A program made the translations under genes and the position numbers. A model generated the notes under the pieces. It was not told where the DNA came from and searched no databases. It worked only from the letters and a program-made list of their open reading frames with translations. From Limimaricola litoreus (GTDB taxonomy: Bacteria; Pseudomonadota; Alphaproteobacteria; Rhodobacterales; Rhodobacteraceae): a DNA stretch of 64,000 bases. This document shows, one piece after another, positions 16,842-25,210 of the stretch. Positions within the stretch are counted from its first letter, which is position 1. Each line of letters opens with the position of its first letter. Location of the stretch: positions 1 through 64,000 of the forward strand of contig NZ_JAMYXC010000029.1 in NCBI RefSeq assembly GCF_024159025.1, read 5' to 3'.

Positions 16842-16968
16842 GAGGTCCTCCCGAGGCCGTGACGGTGTCCCCGAAGCTTCAATCGGGGACGGCTCGAAGT
16901 CCTGAAAACGGCCTGAAGGAAGCCTGAAATCGTGCTAAAATCGGCAGGTCCAGCACCGGGGCATCGTC

Positions 16969-18168
16969 GTGGAGGCTTGCGAGACCATTCGGATCGGCGA
17001 CGTCGTGCTGAACCCCAGACGCGGCCGGCTCGAGGATGGGACCGGCGCCGAGCGGGTTTTGCGCGCCAAATCCTTTCGCGTGCTCGAGCTTCTGATCGCG
17101 CGGCGCGGGGAACTGGTGGCCAAGGACGATCTTCTGCGCGACGCATGGCCAGACGTGATCGTGTCGGAAGACTCCCTGTCCCAATGCATCAGCGACATCC
17201 GGCGCGCGCTGGGACCGCGCGGCGCCGTGCTGCTGCGCACGGTGCCCCGACGCGGCTACGTGCTCGAGGATGAGGATGTCCCTGCCAAAGCCTTGCCGGG
17301 CCGCACGGTCCGGCATGGCATGATGGTCGCCGCGGCGGGGCTGGGGTGGCTGTGGCTGCCCGCCGGACCGGTCGCCCCGCCCGAAACGCCTGGCCAAGTC
17401 ATGGCCGCCAGCGCGCTGCTCGACGGACGGGACTGGCAAAGGCGGGAGGCCAACGAGCAAGCGCGCATGCTGCTCGAGGCAGCGGTCGAAGACGACCCCG
17501 ACGATGCTGTGGCTTGGGCCAATCTCGGCCTGACCTATTGGCTCGAGGTTCAACATCTCGCCTGGGGCGGGGGACGGCGTGAGATGGCGCAGGCGATTGA
17601 GTTGGTCAAGCGCGCCGTGGCCCTCGGGGGCACGGCCAGCGCGCACCGGCTCCTGGCCGAGATGCGGCTGCTGTCGCCTTTTCCCGAAATGCGCTCACTG
17701 GTCGACGCGCTGGCCAATGCGCAGGCCGCGGTCACGATCGCGCCCGACAAGGCAGACAATCTTGCCGTGCTGGCGCATGTGCTGGCGCTGACCGGTCGCG
17801 GCGCCGAGGCCGTGCGCCATATCGAGCGGGCCCTGCGCCTCGATCCAACACCACCCGACTGGTATCGGCAGGTGGCCGGGCTGAGCTATCTCGTCTCGCA
17901 GGAGCCGGCCCGGGCGGCCGAAGCCTTCGGGGCGCTGCATGGCGCAGGCACCTTCACCGGCACCCGCTGGTGGCCCGGCTGGCTGCTGGCATCGAGCCTC
18001 GCGCAATCGGGCCGCACCGGCGAGGCGGCCGCAATCATTCAGGCCGCTGCGGGCCGCCGCCCGGAGCGGAGCATCGCCGCCGTGGCACAATCGCTTGACG
18101 GCTGGTCCGATCGCGACAGCCGGGAGCGGTTCCTCGACGGGTTGCGACGGGCCGGGCTGCCTGGCTGA
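16969..18168 (+). CDS. CadC/OmpR-type winged-helix regulator with TPR-like C-terminus
   Basis: A 399-residue protein starting at GTG. Residues 1-100 form a DNA-binding winged helix of the OmpR/CadC type (RVLRAKSFRVLELLIARRGELVAKDDLLRDAWPDVIVSEDSLSQCISDIRRALG, then VPRRGYVL). A short hydrophobic stretch (about 112-130, MMVAAAGLGWLWLPAG) may span the membrane. The rest is TPR-like (LLEAAVEDDPDDAVAWANLGLTYW, HIERALRLDPTPPDWYRQVAGLSY). Such proteins couple a sensory TPR domain to transcription. It is divergent from the exported DUF6647-cupin pair, its likely target. Confidence 0.85.
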   Translation: MEACETIRIGDVVLNPRRGRLEDGTGAERVLRAKSFRVLELLIARRGELVAKDDLLRDAWPDVIVSEDSLSQCISDIRRALGPRGAVLLRTVPRRGYVLEDEDVPAKALPGRTVRHGMMVAAAGLGWLWLPAGPVAPPETPGQVMAASALLDGRDWQRREANEQARMLLEAAVEDDPDDAVAWANLGLTYWLEVQHLAWGGGRREMAQAIELVKRAVALGGTASAHRLLAEMRLLSPFPEMRSLVDALANAQAAVTIAPDKADNLAVLAHVLALTGRGAEAVRHIERALRLDPTPPDWYRQVAGLSYLVSQEPARAAEAFGALHGAGTFTGTRWWPGWLLASSLAQSGRTGEAAAIIQAAAGRRPERSIAAVAQSLDGWSDRDSRERFLDGLRRAGLPG

Positions 18169-18174
18169 TCAGTC

Positions 18175-19218
18175 CTAATCGATATAGCCCTGCGCGGTGG
18201 CAGAGCCTTGGCCTTCGACATGGGCCAGATAGCTCTTCCAGGCCGCGTCAAGGAGTGGATCGCGGGCGGTTTCCTCGGCGATCACCTCAGTCCATGCTTG
18301 CCGCAGCGCTGCGAGGATTTCCTCGGGCCAGTCGTGGATCTCGACCCCCTCGGCGCGGAACCGATCCAAGGCTGTTACCTGCCGTTCCAGGGCCATCGCA
18401 AGCGACCAGGACAGCGTCGCCTCGCAGGCCGCCTCGATCGCGGATCGGTGGTCATCCGACAGCGCCGCCCAGCTGCGTTCCGGCATCAGCATCTCGAGCG
18501 AGGTCGCCGGCTGCTGCCAACCGGGTAGGTAGAGATGCCCCGCCGCCTCGTGCAGGCCGAGATCGGCGTCGATCGACGGCAGCGAGAACTCCGCCGCCGC
18601 GATCAGCCCGGTCTCCAGCGCCGGACGGATGTCGGCGGCGGGCAGCTCGTAGGGCACCACGCCGAGCGCCCTGAGCGTCAGCGCGCCGTAGCCGAAGACG
18701 CGCATGGCCAGCCCGTCGAGATCGCCGACGGTCTCGATAGGCGCGCGGAACCAGCCGCCACCCTCGGCCGGCAGCACACCGCAATAGAGGCTCCTGAGGC
18801 CATGGCGCGCATAGATCGCTTCGAGTGCTTCGGCTCCGCCGCCTTCGTGCATCCAGGCGGTAAAACTTTCGGGGTCCGGCCCGAAAGGGAAGCCGCTGAA
18901 GATCGCGAGCGCCGGGTCCTCGCGATGATGGTGGCCGGCAGAGCCCCAGACGGCGTCGATCAGCCCGGCCTCGAGCGCGCCGAAGCTGTCCTGATCGAGA
19001 ACCATCCGATCATGCACCTCGATGACGAAGCTGCCCCCTGTCCGACGCTCCACCTGCGTCGCGAAGTGGGACCCGGCCTCGCCAAAGAGCTTCGGGTAGA
19101 GCAGGCTGTTCATGCGCCACCGCAGGACGTCCTCGCCGGCCGATGCCGGGCCGGCGGTCAGGCCGAGCACGATGACTACCGGGCCCAGCTGGCAGCTCAA
19201 AAGGGAGCGGTATGACAT
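18175..19218 (-). CDS. TRAP transporter substrate-binding protein (DctP type)
   Basis: A 347-residue periplasmic protein with a signal peptide ending GPASAGED (start at MSYRSLLSC, 19218). The DctP fold is marked by LRWRMNSLLYPKLFGEAGSHFATQVERRTGGSFVIEVHDRMVLDQDSFGALEAGLIDAVWGSAG and the signature around MRVFGYGALTLRALGVVPYELPAADIRPALETGLI. DctP proteins bring carboxylates or similar acids to a DctQM permease. No DctQ or DctM gene is nearby, so this is an orphan; it may pair with a permease elsewhere. It is convergent with the regulator gene, 6 bp apart. Confidence 0.85.
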   Translation of the reverse strand: MSYRSLLSCQLGPVVIVLGLTAGPASAGEDVLRWRMNSLLYPKLFGEAGSHFATQVERRTGGSFVIEVHDRMVLDQDSFGALEAGLIDAVWGSAGHHHREDPALAIFSGFPFGPDPESFTAWMHEGGGAEALEAIYARHGLRSLYCGVLPAEGGGWFRAPIETVGDLDGLAMRVFGYGALTLRALGVVPYELPAADIRPALETGLIAAAEFSLPSIDADLGLHEAAGHLYLPGWQQPATSLEMLMPERSWAALSDDHRSAIEAACEATLSWSLAMALERQVTALDRFRAEGVEIHDWPEEILAALRQAWTEVIAEETARDPLLDAAWKSYLAHVEGQGSATAQGYID

Positions 19219-19428
19219 GTCGCGCGCCTTCACATGAAGCTGCTGGCATTGCCCATAATGCGCGCTTCCCAGTTGCCGATCAAACATGGAGACCGCGTGC
19301 CAGCGTCGGCCGATCGGGCCAAGCCGCGTATGGGGATCGCATCGGTTTGCGGACCCTTCGGCCGAGCACTGTCTTGGTTGCGGGAGAAGTCCCCCATGAA
19401 CTGCTCAGGCACGGCCGAAGCGAGCTGA

Positions 19429-19686
19429 TCACGAGGTAGCTTGTCGCGCCGGCAGCCGCAGGGATTCTGACGCGTTTGCAACGAGGGCGCGGATTTCCGC
19501 GAAGTTGGACGTGAGGAATTGAATGGCATCTTTACCACTTTTGCCCCAGCGGGCACCACTGAGGTGAAGAGGCATATTAGGGTGAATGCGTTCGGCGTCT
19601 ACGATGAGGCCCTCCTGCATGTCATCGGCGTCGATGTGCGCCTCGAGAAAGACCTCGTCGATGAGGCGGATTTCAGTGATTTTCAT
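19429..19686 (-). CDS. Small hypothetical protein
   Basis: The 85-residue frame MKITEIRLIDEVFLEAHIDADDMQEGLIVDAERIHPN... has balanced, coding-like composition and is preceded by GAAGAA. No family is recognised. A longer in-frame extension upstream is rich in Arg and unlikely. It could be a short stand-alone gene of the accessory region. Confidence 0.5.
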   Translation of the reverse strand: MKITEIRLIDEVFLEAHIDADDMQEGLIVDAERIHPNMPLHLSGARWGKSGKDAIQFLTSNFAEIRALVANASESLRLPARQATS

Positions 19687-20143
19687 TTCTTCATTACTTT
19701 CTTTGATTTGCTTTGGTTCATGCGATCGCCCCCTGCGTGACCATCGCAGAGGGTAAATGGGTCTCACGGCCGGAACCAAAAAAAGAAAGTTCGGAAAGGT
19801 TTGAGAAGCAATGGCAGCTCTTGTCCCTACCCGGGAGCGTGGCCGCTTCCAGTATGACACTGTTTCTGCTCAGCCTGCAGTTTCCTTGCACCCTCGCAGA
19901 GCCTTTTCGAGAGTTGCGTTCGCCGTGACGGCGATGATCGAACATCGTCGGTGTCTGAATGGCACGATCAAACCAAACATGGGTTTATGCTTGATCCCGA
20001 AATGCATCGGTTCCCCGTTGCGTTGATCTCTACTACGTCCGCAACCAGGGGCTTCTTTCGCCATGCCGTCCGGCAAGACCCCCCGGTGGAACGTTTCTTG
20101 ACAGACATTTCTGCAGCCCGTGCCGTGAACCCAGTTTCCCGGC
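19687..20143. other. About 450 bp without a recognised gene
   Basis: No frame on either strand shows family resemblance. The stretch separates the DctP region from the putative integrative element and probably carries the promoter of the primase-like gene at 20144. Confidence 0.4.
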
Positions 20144-22105
20144 ATGGAACATCTGGACCCCACTCATCTCCTCGACGCCCAGCCGGTGGTGCAACAGCTG
20201 ACCACGGCAGACTACGTGAGGTTGCTGCATCCGATCACGTCGATCGGAAAGTCGACGATCATGACGGCCATAGTTGGCAAGGGTATGCACAGCAAAATCT
20301 ACGGGACCCGTGAGGCACCCTGGATGGCCGAGTGCTGCCTCGGCACGGATGCCTACATCACCCTGAACCGGTTTCATGGCCCCCGCCGGGATCAGCGGCT
20401 GGCCGCCCTGAATGCCCTCTACCTGGACCTCGATATCGACCTCGCGCCCCGGAGTCTCGCTTCCAATCCGATAGCCTGGGCACGGGAGTTCACCCGCGAT
20501 GTCGAGCGCCGCGGCCTGCCGGCCCCGTCCTTCGTAAACTTCACGGGGCGCGGGCTTGCGGCGATCTGGCTGATCAACGATTTGCCCCCGAAGGCCAGAC
20601 GGCGCTGGAGCGCGGCGCAGAAAGCGCTCATCAGCCTGTATCGGCGTTACGGCGCGGATCCCCGCTGCTGCGACACCGCCCGGGTGTTTCGGATCCCGGG
20701 CTCGGTCAACCTCAAGAGCGGCCGCACGGTCGAGATCTTGGGCGGAAGCCTGCAGCGCCATTCCTTCGAAGATCTCGCAGACAGGATCTACATCGCCGCC
20801 GGCCGGCCGACACGCCGGGACCTGCAGGCGCGGAAGAAGCGGAAGGCTCAGTCGGGGCAGGGCGGGCCGCGCCGATCCAGGCTGAGCCCCGGCCAGCGCT
20901 TCTTCGCAATCCAGCAGGACCTGGAATGTCTGTTGGATGCCTGGGGCGGTCGTGTTCCAACAGGTCACCGGAACACATGGCTGCATCTGTGGGCCACCTG
21001 CCTGACGCACCAAGAGACCCCCGGAGATATCGACGCGCGGACCCATGCGATGGCGCGCGTCGCGACCCCGGGGCTTTCGGCCAACGAGGTGCGCGCCATC
21101 GCCAGGCATGCCGCGGAAAGGGCAGCGCTTCCCCGAAGCGGGTCCCTGATGTCAGACGGCCGCTACCACTATGCCGGCGCCACGCTTGCCGAGCTGCTCT
21201 GCGTTTCGGACAAGATGGCCCACGCGCTCGGCCTGCGGCAGATCTTCTCGCTCACCGCACGCAGGCGTCAGAAAGCCGGCAAGCAGCGGTTGCGCCGCGC
21301 GGCCTCCGGGGCCGTGACCCGCGCGAGCTATCTCGCCGAGAACGCAATATCCCGCACGAAGCCGTGGGAGGCGCAGGGTATTTCGCGGGCCACCTGGTAT
21401 CGCCGGCAGAAGGCCGAGGCAGAGACCTCAAACCCGCGGCAGACCCAAGAGCATTCTGGTGAGACAGGTTCGTGCCCACTACAAGGAGCTTCGCTATGCC
21501 GAAGGCTGGGAGAGGGGGAGGCAGTTACCCGGACACCTGCTCAGGCCACTCAGAATACGCTCATGCCCATTGCAGGCGCCGAAAACCCCGCCAAAAGCCC
21601 GGGAGAGCGACAGGGCATCGACAAGGTGGCACGAGAGGCATCGGAGGTATCGGCCCGGACAGAGCTGGTTGTCGACGGATATCGCGCGGAGATGCCGGAA
21701 GGACAGGCCGTGACTGACCCTCAGGCAGACGAGGGGGATCTGCATCAGGTGGTGCTTGCCCCCGTCAGCAACGTCGGACCCGCCCCATCGAACCGTCACG
21801 CTCTGCGCAGGGATGCCGCCGCGGAGCCGCATGATGTCAAAAGGACGCTCGAGCCGGGCATCCGCCCCTTTTCAATCGCGGTCGCGCCAGCCGGGCCGCA
21901 TGACCTTGTCGAGGTTTTCGTAAGGCGCGGTGTCGAGGAAGCGCTGAAGGCGCTCGGGATCCCTGGGCCGATCCCGTCCAGCGGTGTTCCCGAGATGCCG
22001 CATCCAGAGGCTCACCCCGATGGCGACGACAACAGAGGTGACCGACAGAATGATCTCGAACGTGGTCATGGGTTCTCCTGCAATTGGCGTCTCATGATAG
22101 CATGA
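20144..22105 (+). CDS. AEP-type primase / replication protein-like
   Basis: A 653-residue protein. Residues 92-100 read LYLDLDIDL, the hDhD motif I of archaeo-eukaryotic primases; FTGRGLAAIWLIND (133-146) matches the SGRG/Sx-H-type motif II region; RVFRIPGSVNLKSGR (180-194) matches the R-x-PGS/T-N-K motif of plasmid and phage primases. A basic linker follows (210-240) and a motif GISRATWYRRQKA lies near 420, as in mobile-element replication proteins. The last 200 residues are low-complexity and overlap a small gene on the opposite strand. Likely role: priming replication of an integrative element. No strong ribosome binding site is seen at the first ATG. Confidence 0.6.
   Translation: MEHLDPTHLLDAQPVVQQLTTADYVRLLHPITSIGKSTIMTAIVGKGMHSKIYGTREAPWMAECCLGTDAYITLNRFHGPRRDQRLAALNALYLDLDIDLAPRSLASNPIAWAREFTRDVERRGLPAPSFVNFTGRGLAAIWLINDLPPKARRRWSAAQKALISLYRRYGADPRCCDTARVFRIPGSVNLKSGRTVEILGGSLQRHSFEDLADRIYIAAGRPTRRDLQARKKRKAQSGQGGPRRSRLSPGQRFFAIQQDLECLLDAWGGRVPTGHRNTWLHLWATCLTHQETPGDIDARTHAMARVATPGLSANEVRAIARHAAERAALPRSGSLMSDGRYHYAGATLAELLCVSDKMAHALGLRQIFSLTARRRQKAGKQRLRRAASGAVTRASYLAENAISRTKPWEAQGISRATWYRRQKAEAETSNPRQTQEHSGETGSCPLQGASLCRRLGEGEAVTRTPAQATQNTLMPIAGAENPAKSPGERQGIDKVAREASEVSARTELVVDGYRAEMPEGQAVTDPQADEGDLHQVVLAPVSNVGPAPSNRHALRRDAAAEPHDVKRTLEPGIRPFSIAVAPAGPHDLVEVFVRRGVEEALKALGIPGPIPSSGVPEMPHPEAHPDGDDNRGDRQNDLERGHGFSCNWRLMIA
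21872..22069 (-). CDS. Small single-span membrane protein
   Basis: A 65-residue protein: MTTFEIILSVTSVVVAIGVSL gives one N-terminal membrane helix, then a charged cytoplasmic tail ending YENLDKVMRPGWRDRD. A strong AGGAG lies 6 bp before the ATG. It is antisense to the low-complexity tail of the primase-like gene. The ribosome binding site and protein-like composition support it. Function unknown. Confidence 0.55.
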   Translation of the reverse strand: MTTFEIILSVTSVVVAIGVSLWMRHLGNTAGRDRPRDPERLQRFLDTAPYENLDKVMRPGWRDRD

Positions 22106-22114
22106 ACCACCGGA

Positions 22115-22510
22115 TCACGCCGAGGAGGGGCAGGTAACATGCCGAGGGCCCACAAATGGGGCGATGCACTCGTCGTCAGGGTCGCAGTCGCCCTTGTCCG
22201 CAAGTTCGGGCTGGGAGCCCGCGATCCCCTCGATAAGCACGCAAAGAGCGGTCCTGTCCTCGCCTTTATCGGCCGGAGGTGCCTTGGTGGTATTTGGGCC
22301 GGACTTCGTCGGTGCAGGGGGTTGCCCCCTGTAGACGGCCGTTCCCAACGACATGAGGTGCCTAATCGGTTTCCAGAAGCTTTCAAGGAAGCGCGCGGCA
22401 CGGTGGATCCCACGATCGACCTCGGGTTTTGATACGACCTGCGAGAGACAGGATCGGCCTGAACCCGAACCATAGAACGGTCGTGACAAAGTCGGCCAAG
22501 GTATCAGCAT
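22115..22510 (-). CDS. Hypothetical protein
   Basis: An open frame of 131 codons upstream of, and on the same strand as, the small membrane-protein gene (45 bp apart). The C-terminal two thirds (FLESFWKPIRHLMSLGTAVY, ALCVLIEGIAGSQPELADKG) look protein-like; the first 30 codons do not, and a later start is possible. No family recognised. Confidence 0.35.
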   Translation of the reverse strand: MLIPWPTLSRPFYGSGSGRSCLSQVVSKPEVDRGIHRAARFLESFWKPIRHLMSLGTAVYRGQPPAPTKSGPNTTKAPPADKGEDRTALCVLIEGIAGSQPELADKGDCDPDDECIAPFVGPRHVTCPSSA

Positions 22511-22916
22511 GATGACCTTGCTGCGGACGACATAGATATCCTCCTTTTCTCTCGATCGAGGTAGAGGAAGACCGGAGAACGTCCACGGCGGGCCTGCTTC
22601 GCCAGGGTCGACGATTCAGAGTCGGGAGGTTCAACGGTCCCGCTATAGCTGTCCGGCTGAGGCACATGGCGCGCGCTCGCGACGATCTCGTGATTGCGCG
22701 CATGTGCAGGTCGCCGCGCTGCTTGAGAAATGCCCCCCGAACTCATTGCGCCCGCTCATATTCCCCCGTTCGTCTCAGGCCTGTCCTGACGAAGGCCCGA
22801 GGCGAACAGCGGAATATGGTCTGCTTCGACCGGTTTGATCCGCTGGAGAACGGCACGCGGTTGCAAAGCCGTCGACCTCGGGACCTTCGATCTTTTTCAA
22901 GACAAGGACCTGACCC

Positions 22917-23318
22917 ATGACGACCTCCAACTCCCTCGAAGACCTCGCCTTTCACGCCATCCGCAGCGGCCGCGCCTTCGCGCGCCTCTGGCACGATGCC
23001 GGGATCGAAGCCCACAGGGTCACACGCCCCTCCTGGACCATCACGCTTAACCAACTTGAGGCGGGTCGGCTGCTCAAGGGGGTCGATCTCGACGGAGTGA
23101 CCGCCATGGGCGAGGCGCTGCGTCGCGTGCTCAACACGGAGCGTGCAGGCTACGGCGATCGCGCGATGCAAGAGGATACGCGGTATGACGATCTTCTCTG
23201 GGAGCCTCGCCTCGATGAGCTGCGTCGCGTGGCGGAGGCCTACAAGCACTTTTGTGACTGCCATGAGCGCTACGCCGATCGCCTGACGGCCGAACGCGAG
23301 GCCGCACGCGCGTTCTAA
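22917..23318 (+). CDS. Hypothetical protein of the accessory element
   Basis: A 133-residue, mostly helical, acidic/basic balanced protein (LEDLAFHAIRSGRAFARLWHDAG, EAYKHFCDCHERYADRLTAEREAARAF). AAGGA lies 9 bp upstream of the ATG at 22917. A minus-strand frame of 173 codons covers the same DNA but is less protein-like. It is convergent with hipA, with a perfect hairpin between them. Unknown function. Confidence 0.6.
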   Translation: MTTSNSLEDLAFHAIRSGRAFARLWHDAGIEAHRVTRPSWTITLNQLEAGRLLKGVDLDGVTAMGEALRRVLNTERAGYGDRAMQEDTRYDDLLWEPRLDELRRVAEAYKHFCDCHERYADRLTAEREAARAF

Positions 23319-23362
23319 CCCTGACCCGGTCGGCCCCGCCCCTCGGCGTCAGGTCGTCATCT

Positions 23363-23390
23363 GAAACCGGAGGAGAATACCTCCGGTTTC
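23363..23390. terminator. Perfect 11-bp hairpin between convergent genes
   Basis: GAAACCGGAGG (23363-23373), loop AGAATA, CCTCCGGTTTC (23380-23390). It sits between the stops of the hypothetical gene (23318, plus) and hipA (23409, minus), the position of a two-way terminator. Neither side has a T-run, so its action would be as a non-canonical terminator or RNA-stabilising stem. Confidence 0.55.
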
Positions 23391-23408
23391 GCCGCCTCCG
23401 TGCCGGGT

Positions 23409-24728
23409 CTACTCCAGGCTCTCGGAATAGTTCTTCAGCAGCCGCAGGCGATCCGTGGCATAAGCCACGATCTGCTCCGCGAGCTCCGCTGGAAATGTCT
23501 TAGGCAGCTGTTCAGGGGCGCTGCGGAGCGCCTTGGGCGCTGCCGCTGCGAGGTCTCCGAACGCGCGTCGTCGCGCCTCCAGGGGGACGCCGGCCTTCTG
23601 CGCTGTCTCATCGAAATGGCGTGGCACGATCCGATCCAGGCGGTAATGACCACGCCGACCCACCGACATGGCCAGCTGCAGATCCTTGTGCCGGAACGTC
23701 GAGCGAAGCTGCTGCGGCGCCGCGCTCATAATGTCGTAAAACGGCGTCAGCCGGAATCCGTCTCCTTCGAGGAAGATCGAGAAGTTCTTCGCATGCCCGT
23801 CGATCCCAGCGATCATCCAGTTGAAGAGCTGCGCCTTCAGGAATGCGGCCTGGTCCGCAATCGGATCGTCGGACTGCCGCAGCAGCGCGAAGCATTCCGC
23901 CATTGAAGGCCCGCCGTGCTGCTGATACTTCTGGCCGGAAAAGCGGCCCATGGCTTGCAGGAAATCCTCCTGCGGGACCCGCACCAGTCCGCCCGCCCGC
24001 CGCGGCCGCCGGTCGAACCGCTCGACCACGAGCGTGATCTGCTCCTCGAAATGGTGGATCTCGGCATGGTTTGCCTCGAGCCCCATTTCCCGCGCCAGAA
24101 GCAGGCAGAAGAACTCGTTCTCGACGCTGCGGGTGAGATCGAGACCGCCGCCGACTACGCCCATGGGGCGTTTGAAGATATGCGTCGTCGGCGTCAGCCC
24201 GGTCGGCCTCAACCAGGCACCGTCATGCCGAAGATAGGCCGTCTTTTCCTGCGCGCCCGCCAGCGAGATCCGGAAAGGCTCGTCCGGATTGATGCCGAGC
24301 GGCGTCGTGCTGAGCGATCTGAGCGTCTCCGCGATCTGGGCCTCGGATTGCGGCGTGCCCTCGATCCGGAACGGGTCGGCCGGCGTTACCCCATGATGCA
24401 GGAATTGCATCGCCCCCACGCAGTCCTGACCAATCGCGGCAAGAAGATCGTGGGTCCGATCGCTGCGCGCCTCCGTGCGCTCAGCGATCGCTCGTCGTAG
24501 CTCGGGCACATCGGGAAGGAGGTTCTCGAAAACCGCGTCTACGTAGTCCCCGGTCTGGGTCGACGACATCAGGGGCAGGGCGCGCGAGATTGGAAAGCGG
24601 AATTCCCAGCCGAGCCAGGTGTCGTCGTAGCGAAAGCTGGCGCCGGCGGAGGGGCGATAGCCGTAATAGCCCGCAAGCCGCCCGTTGAGATAGACGTCAA
24701 GCATGCGGGTGAGCGATCTGCGCCCCAT
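23409..24728 (-). CDS. hipA: HipA-family serine/threonine kinase toxin
   Basis: A 439-residue HipA protein: N-terminal Couple_hipA domain (LDVYLNGRLAGYYGYRPSAGASFRYD), then the kinase core with LAGAQEKTAYL (the S/T-hinge region of HipA), HIFKRPMGVVGG, the catalytic IDGHAKNFSIF and PFYDIMSA (metal-binding Asp). E. coli HipA phosphorylates glutamyl-tRNA synthetase and causes growth arrest. Here it overlaps HipB by one base (TGATG) and follows it, as expected. Both antitoxin and toxin look intact. Confidence 0.92.
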   Translation of the reverse strand: MGRRSLTRMLDVYLNGRLAGYYGYRPSAGASFRYDDTWLGWEFRFPISRALPLMSSTQTGDYVDAVFENLLPDVPELRRAIAERTEARSDRTHDLLAAIGQDCVGAMQFLHHGVTPADPFRIEGTPQSEAQIAETLRSLSTTPLGINPDEPFRISLAGAQEKTAYLRHDGAWLRPTGLTPTTHIFKRPMGVVGGGLDLTRSVENEFFCLLLAREMGLEANHAEIHHFEEQITLVVERFDRRPRRAGGLVRVPQEDFLQAMGRFSGQKYQQHGGPSMAECFALLRQSDDPIADQAAFLKAQLFNWMIAGIDGHAKNFSIFLEGDGFRLTPFYDIMSAAPQQLRSTFRHKDLQLAMSVGRRGHYRLDRIVPRHFDETAQKAGVPLEARRRAFGDLAAAAPKALRSAPEQLPKTFPAELAEQIVAYATDRLRLLKNYSESLE

Positions 24729-24994
24729 CAGAAGATGTCCTCGGGCTTCGGTCGCGCCGTCTGGAGGGACGCCCCACGCCGGGGCACGAGGCCGAGGTCC
24801 AGTTCGAGCGCCGCTACCACGGCGAGCAGCAGGCTCAGCTTCGGCTCATGGGCCGCCGTCTCGATCCGCGAGATCTGGCGCGGGTCCGTGCCTGCCCGCC
24901 GGGCGAGATCGCCTTGCGACCAGCCCTTCGCCTTGCGCGCTTGGCGGAGCTGCTGACCCAAGGCTTTCACGTCCCGAAATATGCTTGCGTCCAT
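24728..24994 (-). CDS. hipB: HipB-family XRE antitoxin
   Basis: An 88-residue XRE protein (LGQQLRQARKAKGWSQGDLARRAGTDPRQISRIETAAHEPKLSLLLAVVAALELDL). It would bind HipA and repress the hipBA operon. Start is set at MDASIFRD (24994), preceded by GAGGCAGGT; the upstream ATG at 25012 lies inside an operator copy. The gene ends in TGATG overlapping hipA. Confidence 0.88.
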   Translation of the reverse strand: MDASIFRDVKALGQQLRQARKAKGWSQGDLARRAGTDPRQISRIETAAHEPKLSLLLAVVAALELDLGLVPRRGASLQTARPKPEDIF

Positions 24995-25005
24995 ACCTGC
25001 CTCGC

Positions 25006-25050
25006 ATGCCATGCTTGTAGCATCTGACTTTTATGCCATCTCTGTAGCAT
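25006..25050. promoter_or_regulatory. Two HipB operator copies
   Basis: ATGCCATGCTTGTAGCAT (25006-25023) and ATGCCATCTCTGTAGCAT (25033-25050) are 18-bp direct repeats of a near-palindrome, ATGCCAT-n4-GTAGCAT, starting 27 bp apart. They differ only in the central four bases. Position immediately before hipB suggests cooperative HipB dimer binding, as in other hipBA operons. Confidence 0.78.
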
Positions 25051-25210
25051 AGGCGATATACTACAGACATGTAGATTTTATAATTTATACCAAACATGTC
25101 TTGAAGATCGATCCTTTGGAAAGGCGGTCGAAGCGCGCCAAGTGCAACACTCACCAGACCCGGCGCTCCAATGCGGTCGGAGAACGGCCATGCCCTCCGA
25201 CCCTCGAAGC

